64,000 nucleotides of DNA from LMUY01 sp965199555 (GTDB taxonomy: Bacteria; Pseudomonadota; Alphaproteobacteria; Acetobacterales; Acetobacteraceae), in contig CBDASJ010000013.1 in NCBI GenBank assembly GCA_965199555.1, forward strand, positions 164,254 through 228,253, written 5' to 3'. Positions 50,425 to 59,745 of the stretch are shown here, piece by piece. A program made the translations under genes and the position numbers. Position 1 is the first letter of the stretch. Each line of letters begins with the position of its first letter. Below the pieces are notes generated by a model. The model had not been told where the DNA came from, did no database searches, and saw only the letters and a program-made list of their open reading frames with translations.

Positions 50425-51516
50425 TCAGTCACCGCACAAATGTTGCTGCCGCAGCGCATCGTAGAAGCCCTGTCCCAACTCGACCGCCGACAAGCGGCAC
50501 GGCGCCTGCGCCATCGCGACCCCGGCCGCTTGGTCGCCTTGCAGCGATAGCGTGAAGGCGATGAGGCCGCGCAGCGTGCTGCGATACTCCGCGGTGAAGA
50601 TCGGTCGCAGTTGCTCCGTCAACTGGAGCGCCTTGCGGAAGTCCGGCTCGGCCGCGTGATAGTCGGCTTTCTCGTAGAGCGCCCGGCCGCGCTCGTCCCA
50701 CGCCCGAGGATCGCCGGGGTAATCCGTGACCAGTTGCTCCGCCTCCGCTTGCGTAGTCGCGACTGGATTGTTCGGCAACAAACGCAGGAACGGCGAATGC
50801 AGCGCGGCGAGCCCGGCGGTCGCCGCGGCCACCATGACGAACAGCCCGACCGGCAGCGCCAGGGTGGCGGGCATCCCGCGGCGCGGCGCCCGCCAGAATT
50901 GCCAGATCAGCAATCCGACCAGCGCGCCACCCATCATGCCGCCGACATGCCCGGCGTCGTCGACGTCCGCCGGCGTCGGCACGCCGCCGAGCCAGGGCAG
51001 CAGCGTCAGCAGCAGGACGATGAACGAGCGGAACCGCATGGAGTCCACCGCCGGATGGTCCACCCGGAAGCTGCCCAGGAAGCCGGCCGCGCACAGCCCC
51101 ATGATCGCGCCGGACGCGCCGACGACCGTCAGGTTGGACGGATCGGTGGCAAGCGACATCAGCGAGGCACCCAGCCCGCCCAGGCAGAACGCCAGGAGGA
51201 ACCAGGCCCAGCCGAACACCGCCTCGAACACCAGGCCGACCACCAGCAAAGCCGCCTCGTTGGCCAGCAGATGCTCCGGCGACGCGTGCAGCAGCATCGC
51301 GCTGCCGAAACGATACCACTCGCCCACGACCAGCACCCTGTAGCCGTTGAAGCCACCAAAGCCCAGCAGGCTCGCCGCGGTCAGGTGGTCCGCGTCCGGC
51401 TCGTTCCCTGCCTCCAGAAAGAACACGCCGGCCAGCAGGGCGGCGAACAGCACGGTCATCCACCATATCAGCGCCAGCGCCAGCACCAGCCGGACGGCGC
51501 GGGCCACCTTCGCCAA
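50425..51516 (-). CDS. rhomboid family intramembrane serine protease with C-terminal repeat-like domain
   Basis: A 363-residue membrane protein with six or seven helices. The rhomboid motifs are HASPEHLLANEAALLVVG (membrane entry His), nucleophile Ser135 in VVGASGAIMGL, and His190 in DDAGHVGGMMGG, so the Ser-His dyad is intact. Residues 255-363 form a periplasmic or cytoplasmic helical tail with one TPR-like unit (RGRALYEKADYHAAEPDF). Start is a TTG (51514-51516), seven bases after the serS stop; a GTG four codons in is an alternative. Substrate unknown. Confidence 0.87.
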   Translation of the reverse strand: MAKVARAVRLVLALALIWWMTVLFAALLAGVFFLEAGNEPDADHLTAASLLGFGGFNGYRVLVVGEWYRFGSAMLLHASPEHLLANEAALLVVGLVFEAVFGWAWFLLAFCLGGLGASLMSLATDPSNLTVVGASGAIMGLCAAGFLGSFRVDHPAVDSMRFRSFIVLLLTLLPWLGGVPTPADVDDAGHVGGMMGGALVGLLIWQFWRAPRRGMPATLALPVGLFVMVAAATAGLAALHSPFLRLLPNNPVATTQAEAEQLVTDYPGDPRAWDERGRALYEKADYHAAEPDFRKALQLTEQLRPIFTAEYRSTLRGLIAFTLSLQGDQAAGVAMAQAPCRLSAVELGQGFYDALRQQHLCGD

Positions 51517-51523
51517 GACCGCC

Positions 51524-52795
51524 CTATCCCGCGACGGCGATCCGGTCGAGCTGCGCCATGTACGGCCGCAACACCTCCGGCACGGTGATCGAGCCGTCGG
51601 GCTGCTGATACGTTTCCATGACGGCGATCAGGGCACGACCCACCGCCACGCCCGAGCCGTTCAGCGAGTGCACGAAGTCGATCTTGCCTTCGGCCGGGCG
51701 GTAGCGGCCGTTCATGCGGCGGGCCTGAAAGGCGCGGGTGTTGGAGCAGGAGCTGATTTCCCGCCACGCCCCCTGCCCCGGCAGCCACACCTCCAAGTCG
51801 AAGGTCTTGGCGGCGCCGAACCCGGTGTCGCCGGCGCAGAGCAGCATGCGGCGATACGGCAGGCCCAGCCGTTCCAGCACGGTTTCGGCGCAGCGCGTCA
51901 TACGCTCGTGCTCCGCCTCGCTGTCCTGCGGGCGGGTGATGGACACCAGCTCCACCTTGCGGAACTGGTGCTGCCGCAGCATGCCGCGCGTGTCCCGCCC
52001 GGCGGACCCGGCTTCGGAGCGGAAGCAGTCGGTCAGCGCGGCCATGCGCAGCGGCAGGCTGGCTTCGGGCACGATGTCGCCGGCGACCATGTTGGTCAGC
52101 GGCACCTCCGCCGTGGGGATCAGCCAGCGGCCATCCGTGGTGCGGAACATGTCGTCCACGAACTTGGGCAACTGGTTGGAGCCATAGGCGGTGGCGTCGT
52201 TCACCAGCAGCGGCACCGCGGTTTCCTGGTAGCCGTGCTCGGACACGTGCAGGTCCAGCATCCATTGCGCCAGCGCCCGCTCCATGCGGGCGAGCGCACC
52301 GCGCAGCACCGTGAAGCGGGAGCCGGCCAGCTTGGTGGCGACGGCGAAGTCCATCAGCCCGAGCGCTTCGCCAAGTTCGAAATGCTGCCGCGCGCCGGGC
52401 ATGGCGGCCGGCGTGCCGTGCTGCTTGACCACCGCGTTGGCCGCCTCGTCGTGGCCGTCCGGCACGGCGGCGTCCAGGATGTTGGGCAGGCCGGCCAGCT
52501 TGGCGTCCAGTTCGGCGCCGAGCGTCGCCACCTGGCTTTCCCCCGCCACGCCGGCATCGCGCAACGCCGTGGCCTCCGCCTCCAGCGCGGCGGTGTCCGC
52601 ACCGGAGCGGCGGCGCTGCCCAACCTCCTTGGCCAGTGCGTTGCGGCGGGCCTGGCGCTCGCCCAGCTCGGTTTGCGCGGCGCGGCGCCGGGTGTCCAGC
52701 GACAGGATTTCCGCCGCCACCGCCGGAAGCTGCCGGCGTGCCAGCGCATGGTCGAACGCCGCCGGGTTGTCGCGGATCGCGCGTATGTCGTGCAT
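51524..52795 (-). CDS. serS: seryl-tRNA synthetase
   Basis: A class II aminoacyl-tRNA synthetase charging tRNA-Ser. The 423-residue protein begins MHDIRAIRDNPAAFDHALAR and has the long N-terminal coiled-coil arm (residues about 30-105). The class II motif 2 region is FRSEAGSAGRDTRGMLRQHQ followed by FRKVELV, and the C-terminal motif 3 region reads LNGSGVAVGRALIAVMETYQ. All expected parts are present at normal length. The rhomboid gene follows directly. Confidence 0.97.
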   Translation of the reverse strand: MHDIRAIRDNPAAFDHALARRQLPAVAAEILSLDTRRRAAQTELGERQARRNALAKEVGQRRRSGADTAALEAEATALRDAGVAGESQVATLGAELDAKLAGLPNILDAAVPDGHDEAANAVVKQHGTPAAMPGARQHFELGEALGLMDFAVATKLAGSRFTVLRGALARMERALAQWMLDLHVSEHGYQETAVPLLVNDATAYGSNQLPKFVDDMFRTTDGRWLIPTAEVPLTNMVAGDIVPEASLPLRMAALTDCFRSEAGSAGRDTRGMLRQHQFRKVELVSITRPQDSEAEHERMTRCAETVLERLGLPYRRMLLCAGDTGFGAAKTFDLEVWLPGQGAWREISSCSNTRAFQARRMNGRYRPAEGKIDFVHSLNGSGVAVGRALIAVMETYQQPDGSITVPEVLRPYMAQLDRIAVAG

Positions 52796-52868
52796 CAGCG
52801 TGCGGAGCCCCTCATGTTCGCGCGTGTGGACCGGGGCACCGCCACCGTCAAGCCGGCGATGCGGGCGG

Positions 52869-53783
52869 CTATTCCGGAACGAACTCGAACTGGCCGAAGC
52901 CGAGCTTGCCCAGCCCCTTGCTGACCTTCATGCCGTGGCGCGGCTGCCGGGTCGCGGCATACAGCGCGCCGTAGACGCCGAGCTGGGCGAGCCCGACCGC
53001 GCCCGTTCCCAGCCGCGTCACCAGCTTGTTGTCGCTGATCGCCAGGCGCACCGCGGCCGAATGGCGGGAACTGCGCTGCAAGCGGGCGCTCATGTAGCGC
53101 GGCGACAGGCGGGCGGCCTCGTTGAACTCGCTGACCTTGGCAGCCGGGCACCAAACGAAGCGGCGTCCGCGCTTGGCCAAACCTAGCAGCAGCATGGTGT
53201 CCTCCCCGCCGCTGCGGCCGAACACCTCGTCGAACGGGGTGGGGCCGGACAGGCATGTGGCCCGGCGCAGCATCGAATTGCCTGTGCCCAGGCCGCGCGC
53301 CTGCGGCGGCCACCAATCCAGCGGGCGGATCTCCGCGTCGGCCGGCAGGCGGAAGTCGGTGATGTAGTACGCGCCCTCGGGGTCCCAGGCCGGGGCGGCG
53401 CCGCCCTCGAACACCGGATATTTCGGGCCGAAGCTGGCATCCGCGCCGGTGCGGCGGTGGCATTCCAGGTGGGCCAGCAGCCAGTCGGGCTCCGGCGCCT
53501 CGTCGTCGTCCACGAAGGCGATCAGCGCGCCCTCCGCCGCCGCGATGCCGCGGTTGCGCGCCTGGGCGATGTTGCGCTCCCCGGCCGGGACGTGGCGCAG
53601 CGGCACGGGGGACTCCAGCCCGGCCACCAGCGGCGCCGCCAAGCGGTCCGGGTGGTTGTCGGCCACCACGATCTCCCACGCCACGCCCGGCAGCGCCTGG
53701 GTGAAGCAGGCCTGCAACGTGCGCTCCAGCAGCGCGAGGCGATCGTAGCAGGGGATCACCACGCTGACTTCAGGCTCTGTCAA
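52869..53783 (-). CDS. glycosyltransferase family 2
   Basis: A 304-residue inverting GT-A enzyme. The fold begins VSVVIPCYDRLALLERTLQA. The metal-binding DDDEAPEPDW (near residue 90) and ARNRGIAAAEGALIAFVDDD are clear, with a later GGEDTMLLLGLAKRGRRFVW acceptor-side segment. The start is a TTG (53781-53783) with an excellent GCAGGAG six bases before it; the longer upstream frame overlaps the divergent polymerase gene. Expected to add a sugar to an exopolysaccharide lipid intermediate. It opens the polysaccharide cluster, divergent from the polymerase. Confidence 0.88.
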   Translation of the reverse strand: MTEPEVSVVIPCYDRLALLERTLQACFTQALPGVAWEIVVADNHPDRLAAPLVAGLESPVPLRHVPAGERNIAQARNRGIAAAEGALIAFVDDDEAPEPDWLLAHLECHRRTGADASFGPKYPVFEGGAAPAWDPEGAYYITDFRLPADAEIRPLDWWPPQARGLGTGNSMLRRATCLSGPTPFDEVFGRSGGEDTMLLLGLAKRGRRFVWCPAAKVSEFNEAARLSPRYMSARLQRSSRHSAAVRLAISDNKLVTRLGTGAVGLAQLGVYGALYAATRQPRHGMKVSKGLGKLGFGQFEFVPE

Positions 53784-53847
53784 GGCTTGCTCCTGCAAGA
53801 TAGAGGGGCGACACCGCCGCCGGGGCAGCGGCCCGGGAGCAAATTGA

Positions 53848-55251
53848 ATGGACGCGAACAGCAAGGCCCGGCCGGACGATACTAGCGCGGCATGGGTTAA
53901 CCGGCTGACTATCACGGTGCTGACTCTGATGCTGCTGTACGCCATCGTCGGCATCCCGGAATTCAACCGCGACGTCGCGCAGTCCACCGACTACGTGAAC
54001 CCGCTGAACCGCGTCATCTGGCTAGGCCTGCTCGGCCTGGCCGCACCCGTGGCGATCGCCCGCTGGCGCGCCGTGCTGGGGCTGATGGCGGGGGCGTGGC
54101 CGCTGCTGCTGCTGTATGCGTATTTCGTCGCCAGCGTGGGCTGGGCGCTCGACCCGGATGCCTCGGCGCGGCGGATCATCTTCACGCTCGTGCAATTGCT
54201 GCTGTCCGTGGTGCTGCTGTCGGGGCTGCGGCGTGCGTCCACGCTGCACGTGCTGATCGCCGCGGTATGCGTGGCCGCGGCGGTGGAGGACCTGGTCGCC
54301 TGGGTGCTGTGGCCCGGCTACGCGATGACGGAAGACGGCTTTGCCGGGCTGCAACTGCAGAAGAACCAGACCGGGCTGCTGATGATGTATGGCTGCCTCG
54401 CGGCCGGCAGCGCGTTCTTCCTGGTGCGGCACCGGCTGGCCCGGCTGGCCATCGCCGGCTCCGTGGCGCTGATGGCGGGGCTGCTGGTGGCCACGCGCTC
54501 CACCACCAGCCAATCCATCGTCCTGATGGCCCCCGTGGTGATGCCGGTGCTGCTGCTGGGCGCCCGCCTGCCGACGCGGATGATCTGGGCGGCGGTGACA
54601 ACCGGGCTGGCGGTGCTGGCGGCGGCGGCGTTCGGCTATTTCGCCTGGTGCGGCCTGGTCAACGCGGACCCGTTCCTCCCGCTGCGCGGCGTCACCTTCA
54701 CCGCGCGGACCGATCTGTGGTCCTTCGTTCTAGGGGAAATCCCGAAGCGGCCGTGGCTGGGGGTGGGCTACAGCTCCTTCTGGGCGATCAACCCGGCGGT
54801 GCAGCCCAGCCTGAAAAGCGACATGTGGTTCGGCACCTACGCCATCATCAACGAGGCGCATGAAGGCTACCTGGACCTGCTGGCCACGACGGGGATCGTG
54901 GGGCTTGCCGGCGGATTGTTCGTGCTGATCCGCACGCTGGCCATCGCCGGCCGCGCCATCGTGCGGGCGGAGCCAGTGGCACGGGCAGCGCAAACCGGGC
55001 GGCTGGCCTATCCCACGGCGGCGTTCCACATGGCGTTGCTGGTCGGGCTGGTGGTGCACAACTTCACCGAAAGCAACCTGTTCTCCAACAACTCCGTGCT
55101 GGCGGTCGCCTTCGTGCTCGCCGCGTTGGACCTGGAGAAGTGGCGGCTGGCGACGCGGCAGCCTGCCGGGGCGCGCTACCCCAATCCGCGGCCGTTCAGG
55201 CTGCGTGGGCCAGCGGCCGACGCAGCCGGTGTTGCAGCACCAGCGCCATGA
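53848..55251 (+). CDS. O-antigen ligase / exopolysaccharide polymerase (Wzy-like) membrane protein
   Basis: A 467-residue polytopic protein with ten to twelve helices. The Wzy_C-type region contains a large periplasmic loop with TARTDLWSFVLGEIPKRPWL then GVGYSSFWAIN, and EAHEGYLDLLATTGIVGLAG, the common signature of WaaL/ExoQ/PssT proteins. It would polymerise or transfer lipid-linked repeat units in the periplasm. GGGAG precedes the ATG. Its last 56 bases overlap the end of the convergent flippase gene. Confidence 0.87.
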   Translation: MDANSKARPDDTSAAWVNRLTITVLTLMLLYAIVGIPEFNRDVAQSTDYVNPLNRVIWLGLLGLAAPVAIARWRAVLGLMAGAWPLLLLYAYFVASVGWALDPDASARRIIFTLVQLLLSVVLLSGLRRASTLHVLIAAVCVAAAVEDLVAWVLWPGYAMTEDGFAGLQLQKNQTGLLMMYGCLAAGSAFFLVRHRLARLAIAGSVALMAGLLVATRSTTSQSIVLMAPVVMPVLLLGARLPTRMIWAAVTTGLAVLAAAAFGYFAWCGLVNADPFLPLRGVTFTARTDLWSFVLGEIPKRPWLGVGYSSFWAINPAVQPSLKSDMWFGTYAIINEAHEGYLDLLATTGIVGLAGGLFVLIRTLAIAGRAIVRAEPVARAAQTGRLAYPTAAFHMALLVGLVVHNFTESNLFSNNSVLAVAFVLAALDLEKWRLATRQPAGARYPNPRPFRLRGPAADAAGVAAPAP

Positions 55252-56434
55252 GCACGATCTGCGAGGTTTGCCCCAGCAGCGTCGCAAGCACGGCGAACGG
55301 GTAATCGAAGCGCTGCAGCAGGCCGAAGATCGCCGCCGTGGTCACCACCGCCCCCGCCAGGTCCAGCATCGCCAGGCGCTTGAACTCGCCCAGCGCCAGC
55401 AGGGCCACATTCAGCGCCAGCGCGATGCTGCCGAGCATGACGTTGGCGCCCCAGAGATAGCCGAGCAAGCCGATATCGCCGTAGCGGCCGTGGTATAGCA
55501 CGCCGGAAATCCACGGCCAGGCGGCGATCACCAGCCCACTCCAAACGAAGCTGCCGGCCGTGCTGAGGGTCGCGCCGACCAGCATCGCCCGCACCAGGCC
55601 GGCGCGGTCGCCGTCCGCGTGGCGGGCGGCCATTTGCGGGTAGCCGATGGAGGACCAGGCAGCGGACAGCATCCAGGCCGGCCGGATCACCACCTGGACG
55701 GCGGAGAGTTCCGCCAGGGCGGCGGTGCCGAAGCGGCCCACCACCGCAAAGCTGTACAGGCGGCTGGTGACTTCGCCCGAGGCGGCCCCCAGCACCAGCC
55801 AGCCGGACCCGCGCAGCACCCCCAGGTAGCGCTGGATTTCCGGCCATTCCAGCATCGGCAGCATCCCGCCGAGCAACGGCAGCAGCACGGCGACCGAACA
55901 CCCGCCATAGGCGGCGGCGGTCAGGAACAGCACGCGCTCGGCATCCGGGCGGAAGCCCAGCAGGAAGTCGCCGCCCAGCAGCAGGACCGCCGCCGCCAGC
56001 ACGCCCCCGGTCAGGCAGGCAGCGCGGGTCGGCCGCTGGCGTGAAAAGCAGAACGCACGAACGTACTGGAACAGCAGGAAGGCCGGAATGAACAGCACCG
56101 CGCCCGGCGACGCCAGATCGGACCCGGACAGCGTCAACACCCAATCCCCCAGCGCCACGCCCAGTGCCGCCAGCAGCGAGAGGCCGAGCGCCAGCGACAG
56201 CAGCAGCCGCTCGGGCTGCCGGCGTTCCGCCGCCCGGTCGCGCGCGGACGGCAGGCGATACAGATGCGCGATCACCAGCGTGCCCTGCGCCGTGCCGAGC
56301 ACCCAGGCAACCGACAGCCAGAACACGTAGACGCCGTAGGATTCGGTGGCGCCGTTGCGGATCAGCCAAAGGTTGATGGCGAAGGTCAGGATCGACCCGA
56401 ACCCCTGCTCGGCCAGGGACACGACGAACTTCAT
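55196..56434 (-). CDS. polysaccharide flippase (Wzx/oligosaccharide exporter type)
   Basis: A 412-residue protein with about twelve hydrophobic helices, of the MOP-superfamily polysaccharide exporter type (KFVVSLAEQGFGSILTFAIN then LWLIRNGATESYGVYVFWLS at the start; PAWMLSAAWSSIGYPQMAAR in the middle). It would flip lipid-linked repeat units across the inner membrane for the polymerase. The ATG overlaps the glycosyltransferase stop by four bases. The longer open frame upstream belongs to a different reading frame of that gene. Confidence 0.82.
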   Translation of the reverse strand: MKFVVSLAEQGFGSILTFAINLWLIRNGATESYGVYVFWLSVAWVLGTAQGTLVIAHLYRLPSARDRAAERRQPERLLLSLALGLSLLAALGVALGDWVLTLSGSDLASPGAVLFIPAFLLFQYVRAFCFSRQRPTRAACLTGGVLAAAVLLLGGDFLLGFRPDAERVLFLTAAAYGGCSVAVLLPLLGGMLPMLEWPEIQRYLGVLRGSGWLVLGAASGEVTSRLYSFAVVGRFGTAALAELSAVQVVIRPAWMLSAAWSSIGYPQMAARHADGDRAGLVRAMLVGATLSTAGSFVWSGLVIAAWPWISGVLYHGRYGDIGLLGYLWGANVMLGSIALALNVALLALGEFKRLAMLDLAGAVVTTAAIFGLLQRFDYPFAVLATLLGQTSQIVLMALVLQHRLRRPLAHAA

Positions 56435-57846
56435 GCCGGCAGCGCCGCCTCCAACGCCGGCTCGGCCGGGCGGGCCGCGTCCGGCGGGTCGGGGAAGGGC
56501 AGGCCCATGTCCGGCTTGTCCGGGCGCTGGCCGAGCACCCAGCGATACACCTCGAAGGTTTGCCGCGCCTTGGCCGGCCAGGCGAACAAGCCGAACGCCC
56601 GCTCCACCCCGCGGCGGGACTTCTCCGCCAGGCAGCCCGGATCGTCCAGGATCGCGGCCAGGGTGGCGCGCAGGCTGGCGATCACGGCATCCCGGTCGCC
56701 CAGCGGCAGCAGATAGCCGCTGGCCGGGCTGACCAGTTCCGCCGGGCCGCCGTAATCCACCACCACGGGCACGACCCCGGCCGCCATGGCTTCCAGCACC
56801 ACGGCACCGCCGAACTCGTGCACGGACGGGAAGGTCAACACGTCGGCCTGCTTCAGCCGGTCCGCCAGGTCGAAATGCGACAGCTTGCCGGCGAAATTGA
56901 CGAACGCGTCCAGCCCCCACTCGGCGACCATGCCGTCCAGCCGCTCCCGTTCCGGGCCGAAGCCGATGATCTCCAGCGTCATGCGGCCGTCGCGCAGCAG
57001 TGGCGCCGCGGCCTCGATCAGCAGGTCGCAGCCTTTGAACGGGACCAGCCGGCCAAGAAAGACGGCGCGCAGCGGCCGGTTGCGGTAGCTGTCCGCCGAA
57101 CGGCGCGGCGGGCGCGGGAAGCGGGCCGGGTCGATGCCGTTTTCCGGCACGTAGACGGCCTTGTTGCGCCACTTCCGCGACAGGTCCGCCATGGCGCTGG
57201 CGCCCCCCACCATGATGGCGGAGGCGGCGTCCCGCGTGCGGCGGTAGCCCGGCACCAGCCGGTACAGCCCGCGCAGGCGGGACAGGAACTCGCCTTCCTG
57301 CCGTTGCAGGCTGGGGAACTGCTTGGGCCAGGGCAGGCCGCCATTCATCGGCCCCAACACGAACGGGATGCCCAGGCGGCGGCAGCGCGCGGCCAGCAGG
57401 CTCGGCACCGGGGCGCTGAGCGGGGTGATGCGGTGGACAAGGTCGTACTCGCCCCGCCGCAGCGCGCCGCGGAACCGGCGCCACACCGCCTGCTCCATGA
57501 CCAAATAGGCCGGCGTGGTCAGCGCGGTGAGCATCGCGTAGCCCTTGCTGGGGCCGCTGATACGCCGGACCAGCTTGGCGACCGGATCGATCAGCCAATC
57601 GGTGTTAAACGCGGTGTAATCCCGCCCTTCGACCAGGCCGGCGCGGTCAAGCGCCGGGCGGTTCCAGTTGCGGGTGATGAGGTGCGTGTCCACCAGCTCG
57701 GTCAACGCGTGGTAATGCGACCAGCCGACCAGCGGCACGCTTTCCCATTCCGGATTGCAGGAATCGGCGATCACCAGCACGCGCAGGCGGCGTCCAGGCG
57801 CGCCGGCGGGAACACCGTTGGGGGCAGGCATTGCGAGTTCGGCCAC
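56431..57846 (-). CDS. glycosyltransferase family 4
   Basis: A 471-residue retaining GT-B glycosyltransferase. The N-terminal domain contains RVLVIADSCNPEWESVPLVG and HRITPLSAPVPSLLAARCR; the C-terminal domain has AVFLGRLVPFKGCDLLIEAA and the donor-binding E-x7-E motif in VHEFGGAVVLEAMAAGVVPV. The start is a GTG (57844-57846) with TAGGA before it; an ATG five codons later is possible. It precedes the flippase in the same unit. The donor sugar is unknown. Confidence 0.9.
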   Translation of the reverse strand: MAELAMPAPNGVPAGAPGRRLRVLVIADSCNPEWESVPLVGWSHYHALTELVDTHLITRNWNRPALDRAGLVEGRDYTAFNTDWLIDPVAKLVRRISGPSKGYAMLTALTTPAYLVMEQAVWRRFRGALRRGEYDLVHRITPLSAPVPSLLAARCRRLGIPFVLGPMNGGLPWPKQFPSLQRQEGEFLSRLRGLYRLVPGYRRTRDAASAIMVGGASAMADLSRKWRNKAVYVPENGIDPARFPRPPRRSADSYRNRPLRAVFLGRLVPFKGCDLLIEAAAPLLRDGRMTLEIIGFGPERERLDGMVAEWGLDAFVNFAGKLSHFDLADRLKQADVLTFPSVHEFGGAVVLEAMAAGVVPVVVDYGGPAELVSPASGYLLPLGDRDAVIASLRATLAAILDDPGCLAEKSRRGVERAFGLFAWPAKARQTFEVYRWVLGQRPDKPDMGLPFPDPPDAARPAEPALEAALPA

Positions 57847-57897
57847 GAGGGCGTCCTATTGCTGGGACCACAGACTGCCCGAATTTGGCACGGCTAT

Positions 57898-57924
57898 GTT
57901 AACGATGTGAGACGGTGTGTTAAC
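57898..57924. promoter_or_regulatory. two GTTAAC sites one 21-base period apart
   Basis: GTTAAC occurs at 57898-57903 and 57919-57924, each preceded by T, in the 237-base divergent gap between the GT4 and methyltransferase genes. Two helical turns separate them, so both would face the same side of the DNA. Looks like an operator pair; no regulator is known. Confidence 0.4.
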
Positions 57925-58083
57925 CCGCCGCGTCGCCGTCCGGTATGGCTTCACGCCGCATTTACGCGAGGCTGGTAGCCTGCCCCGCAGCATCACGCCG
58001 GCGCCGGTCGATGGCTGGGTGTTGCAGCATGATTGCTCCTGGTCCGCCGCAATCCCGGCACAGCGCAAGGTATACTGTCCGCC

Positions 58084-58743
58084 ATGATGAATCTCGCGCC
58101 GACCTCCACCGACAATCCGTTTCGCCGCCGCCGGGTTGAGACGCTGAACGCCATGATCGCCGACGTGAAGGCCCGGCAGGCCGGCTGCACCGTCATCGAT
58201 TTCGGCGGCACGCGCAATTTCTGGCACACCTGGCGGGAGCACATCCAGTTGGACGGCGTGCAGGTCGACTGCGTCAACATGGACGAGACCCACGCCAGCG
58301 ACAGCGGCTACGACAAGATCAACTTCATCAAGGGCGACGCGCGCTCACTGCCGCAGATCGCGGACAAGAGCTACGACATCGCGTTCTCCAACTCCGTGAT
58401 CGAGCATGTCGGCGGCTGGTCCGACATGGTCCGCATGGCGGGGGAGGTGCGGCGGGTCGCGCATCGCTATGCCGTGCAGACGCCGTATTACTGGTTCCCG
58501 ATCGAGCCGCACATGCGCACGCCGCTGATGCATTGGCTGCCCGTGTCGGTCAGCTATCGCATCGTCATGATGCGGAAATGCGGCTTCTACGACAGGCAGG
58601 ACACGGTGATGGGCGCGATGGAGGTGATCCAGGACGCCCGGCTGCTCGACATCGGGCAGATGAAGGCACTGTTCCCGGACGCCGAGATCAGCAAGGAGCG
58701 CTTCCTCGGTTTGGTGAAGTCGATCACCGCGATCCGCCGCTAA
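58084..58743 (+). CDS. SAM-dependent methyltransferase, class I
   Basis: A 219-residue Methyltransf_11-type enzyme. Motif I reads TVIDFGGTRNFW, a variant of the glycine-rich loop, followed by DCVNMDETHAS, the acidic motif II, and SYDIAFSNSVIEHVGGWSDM, the motif IV signature. I place the start at the first of two ATGs at 58084 and 58087; the open frame upstream is probably non-coding. In this context it probably methylates a sugar of the polysaccharide or a lipid-linked intermediate. Confidence 0.83.
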   Translation: MMNLAPTSTDNPFRRRRVETLNAMIADVKARQAGCTVIDFGGTRNFWHTWREHIQLDGVQVDCVNMDETHASDSGYDKINFIKGDARSLPQIADKSYDIAFSNSVIEHVGGWSDMVRMAGEVRRVAHRYAVQTPYYWFPIEPHMRTPLMHWLPVSVSYRIVMMRKCGFYDRQDTVMGAMEVIQDARLLDIGQMKALFPDAEISKERFLGLVKSITAIRR

Positions 58744-58792
58744 CCCCGCGCGCTGCGCCGCGCAGCCAAACCTTTTTGGATGTGAACCCGCC

Positions 58793-59740
58793 ATGGCAGA
58801 CGGCGCCGGCCCGCACGTTGTTTGCATGCTTGCCGAGGGCGGCTACTTCCATGGCGCCGCGGCATTGTCGAACTCGCTGGTGCGGCACGGGTTTCGCGGG
58901 CACATCGTCGTCGGCTATCGCGGCGCCCTGCCGCGCTGGCGCGGCCCGGTGTCGCCGGCACCCGGCCCCGCCCAGGCGATCACGCCGGATATCGACATCC
59001 GGTTCGTCGAGTGTGGCGGCGCCTGGAACCTCGGCAACCAGAAGCCGCGCTTCCTGCTGGAGATGGCCGAACAACACGCGGATTTCGCCAGCCTGTGGTA
59101 TTTCGACTGCGACATCGTGCTGACCACCGCCTGGAGCAGCTTTGCCCGGTGGACGGCGGACGCCGTGCTGCTGGTGCTCGACCTGGCGGAAACCTTCATG
59201 CCGGCCAACCACGTCTTCCGCCGCGAATGGCAGGCATTGGCGGCGGCGGCGGGATTGGGCCACCGGCCGGTCAGCGGCTATTTCAACAGCGGCTGCGTCG
59301 GCATCTCGCGCGGCGGGTTGGGCCTGCTGCAGGCCTGGGCGCGGCTGATGCAGGGCCTGGCGGATGGCGGCGGCGACATGTCCGCGCTGACGAACCTGAC
59401 CGGCAAGCCCGAATACGCCAAGATGGACCAGGACGTGATGAACGCGGCCGTCATGGCGGTCGATACCCCGTTCAACGTGCTGGGGGTGGAAGCGATGGAC
59501 GCCTTTCCGTCGGCGAACATCATGGCGCATGCCATGGTTTTCGCGAAGCCGTGGCAACGCAACTACATCCGCGACGCGATGCTCGGCTACCAGCCGGACC
59601 CGGCGCATCTTAGCTTCTGGCGCTACGCCGACGCGCCGATCGCGTCCTTCACCCCGGCGCAGTGGAAGGCGAAACAGCGCAACCTGAAGGCGGCGCGGTG
59701 GCTCCGCTACCTCAAGCGCAGCTCGGTCGACTACTGGTAG
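58793..59740 (+). CDS. putative glycosyltransferase with DxD-type motif
   Basis: A 315-residue protein. The N-terminus VVCMLAEGGYFHGAAALSNS resembles GT-A transferases of the family 8/nucleotide-diphospho-sugar group, with a DCDIVLTTAW segment as the DxD metal site near residue 103, then VSGYFNSGCVGISRGGLGLL and KMDQDVMNAAVMAV, which recall glycogenin-like acceptor loops. Exact family not certain. It follows the methyltransferase on the same strand and ends six bases from the convergent export gene. Confidence 0.72.
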   Translation: MADGAGPHVVCMLAEGGYFHGAAALSNSLVRHGFRGHIVVGYRGALPRWRGPVSPAPGPAQAITPDIDIRFVECGGAWNLGNQKPRFLLEMAEQHADFASLWYFDCDIVLTTAWSSFARWTADAVLLVLDLAETFMPANHVFRREWQALAAAAGLGHRPVSGYFNSGCVGISRGGLGLLQAWARLMQGLADGGGDMSALTNLTGKPEYAKMDQDVMNAAVMAVDTPFNVLGVEAMDAFPSANIMAHAMVFAKPWQRNYIRDAMLGYQPDPAHLSFWRYADAPIASFTPAQWKAKQRNLKAARWLRYLKRSSVDYW

Positions 59741-59745
59741 GCGGC

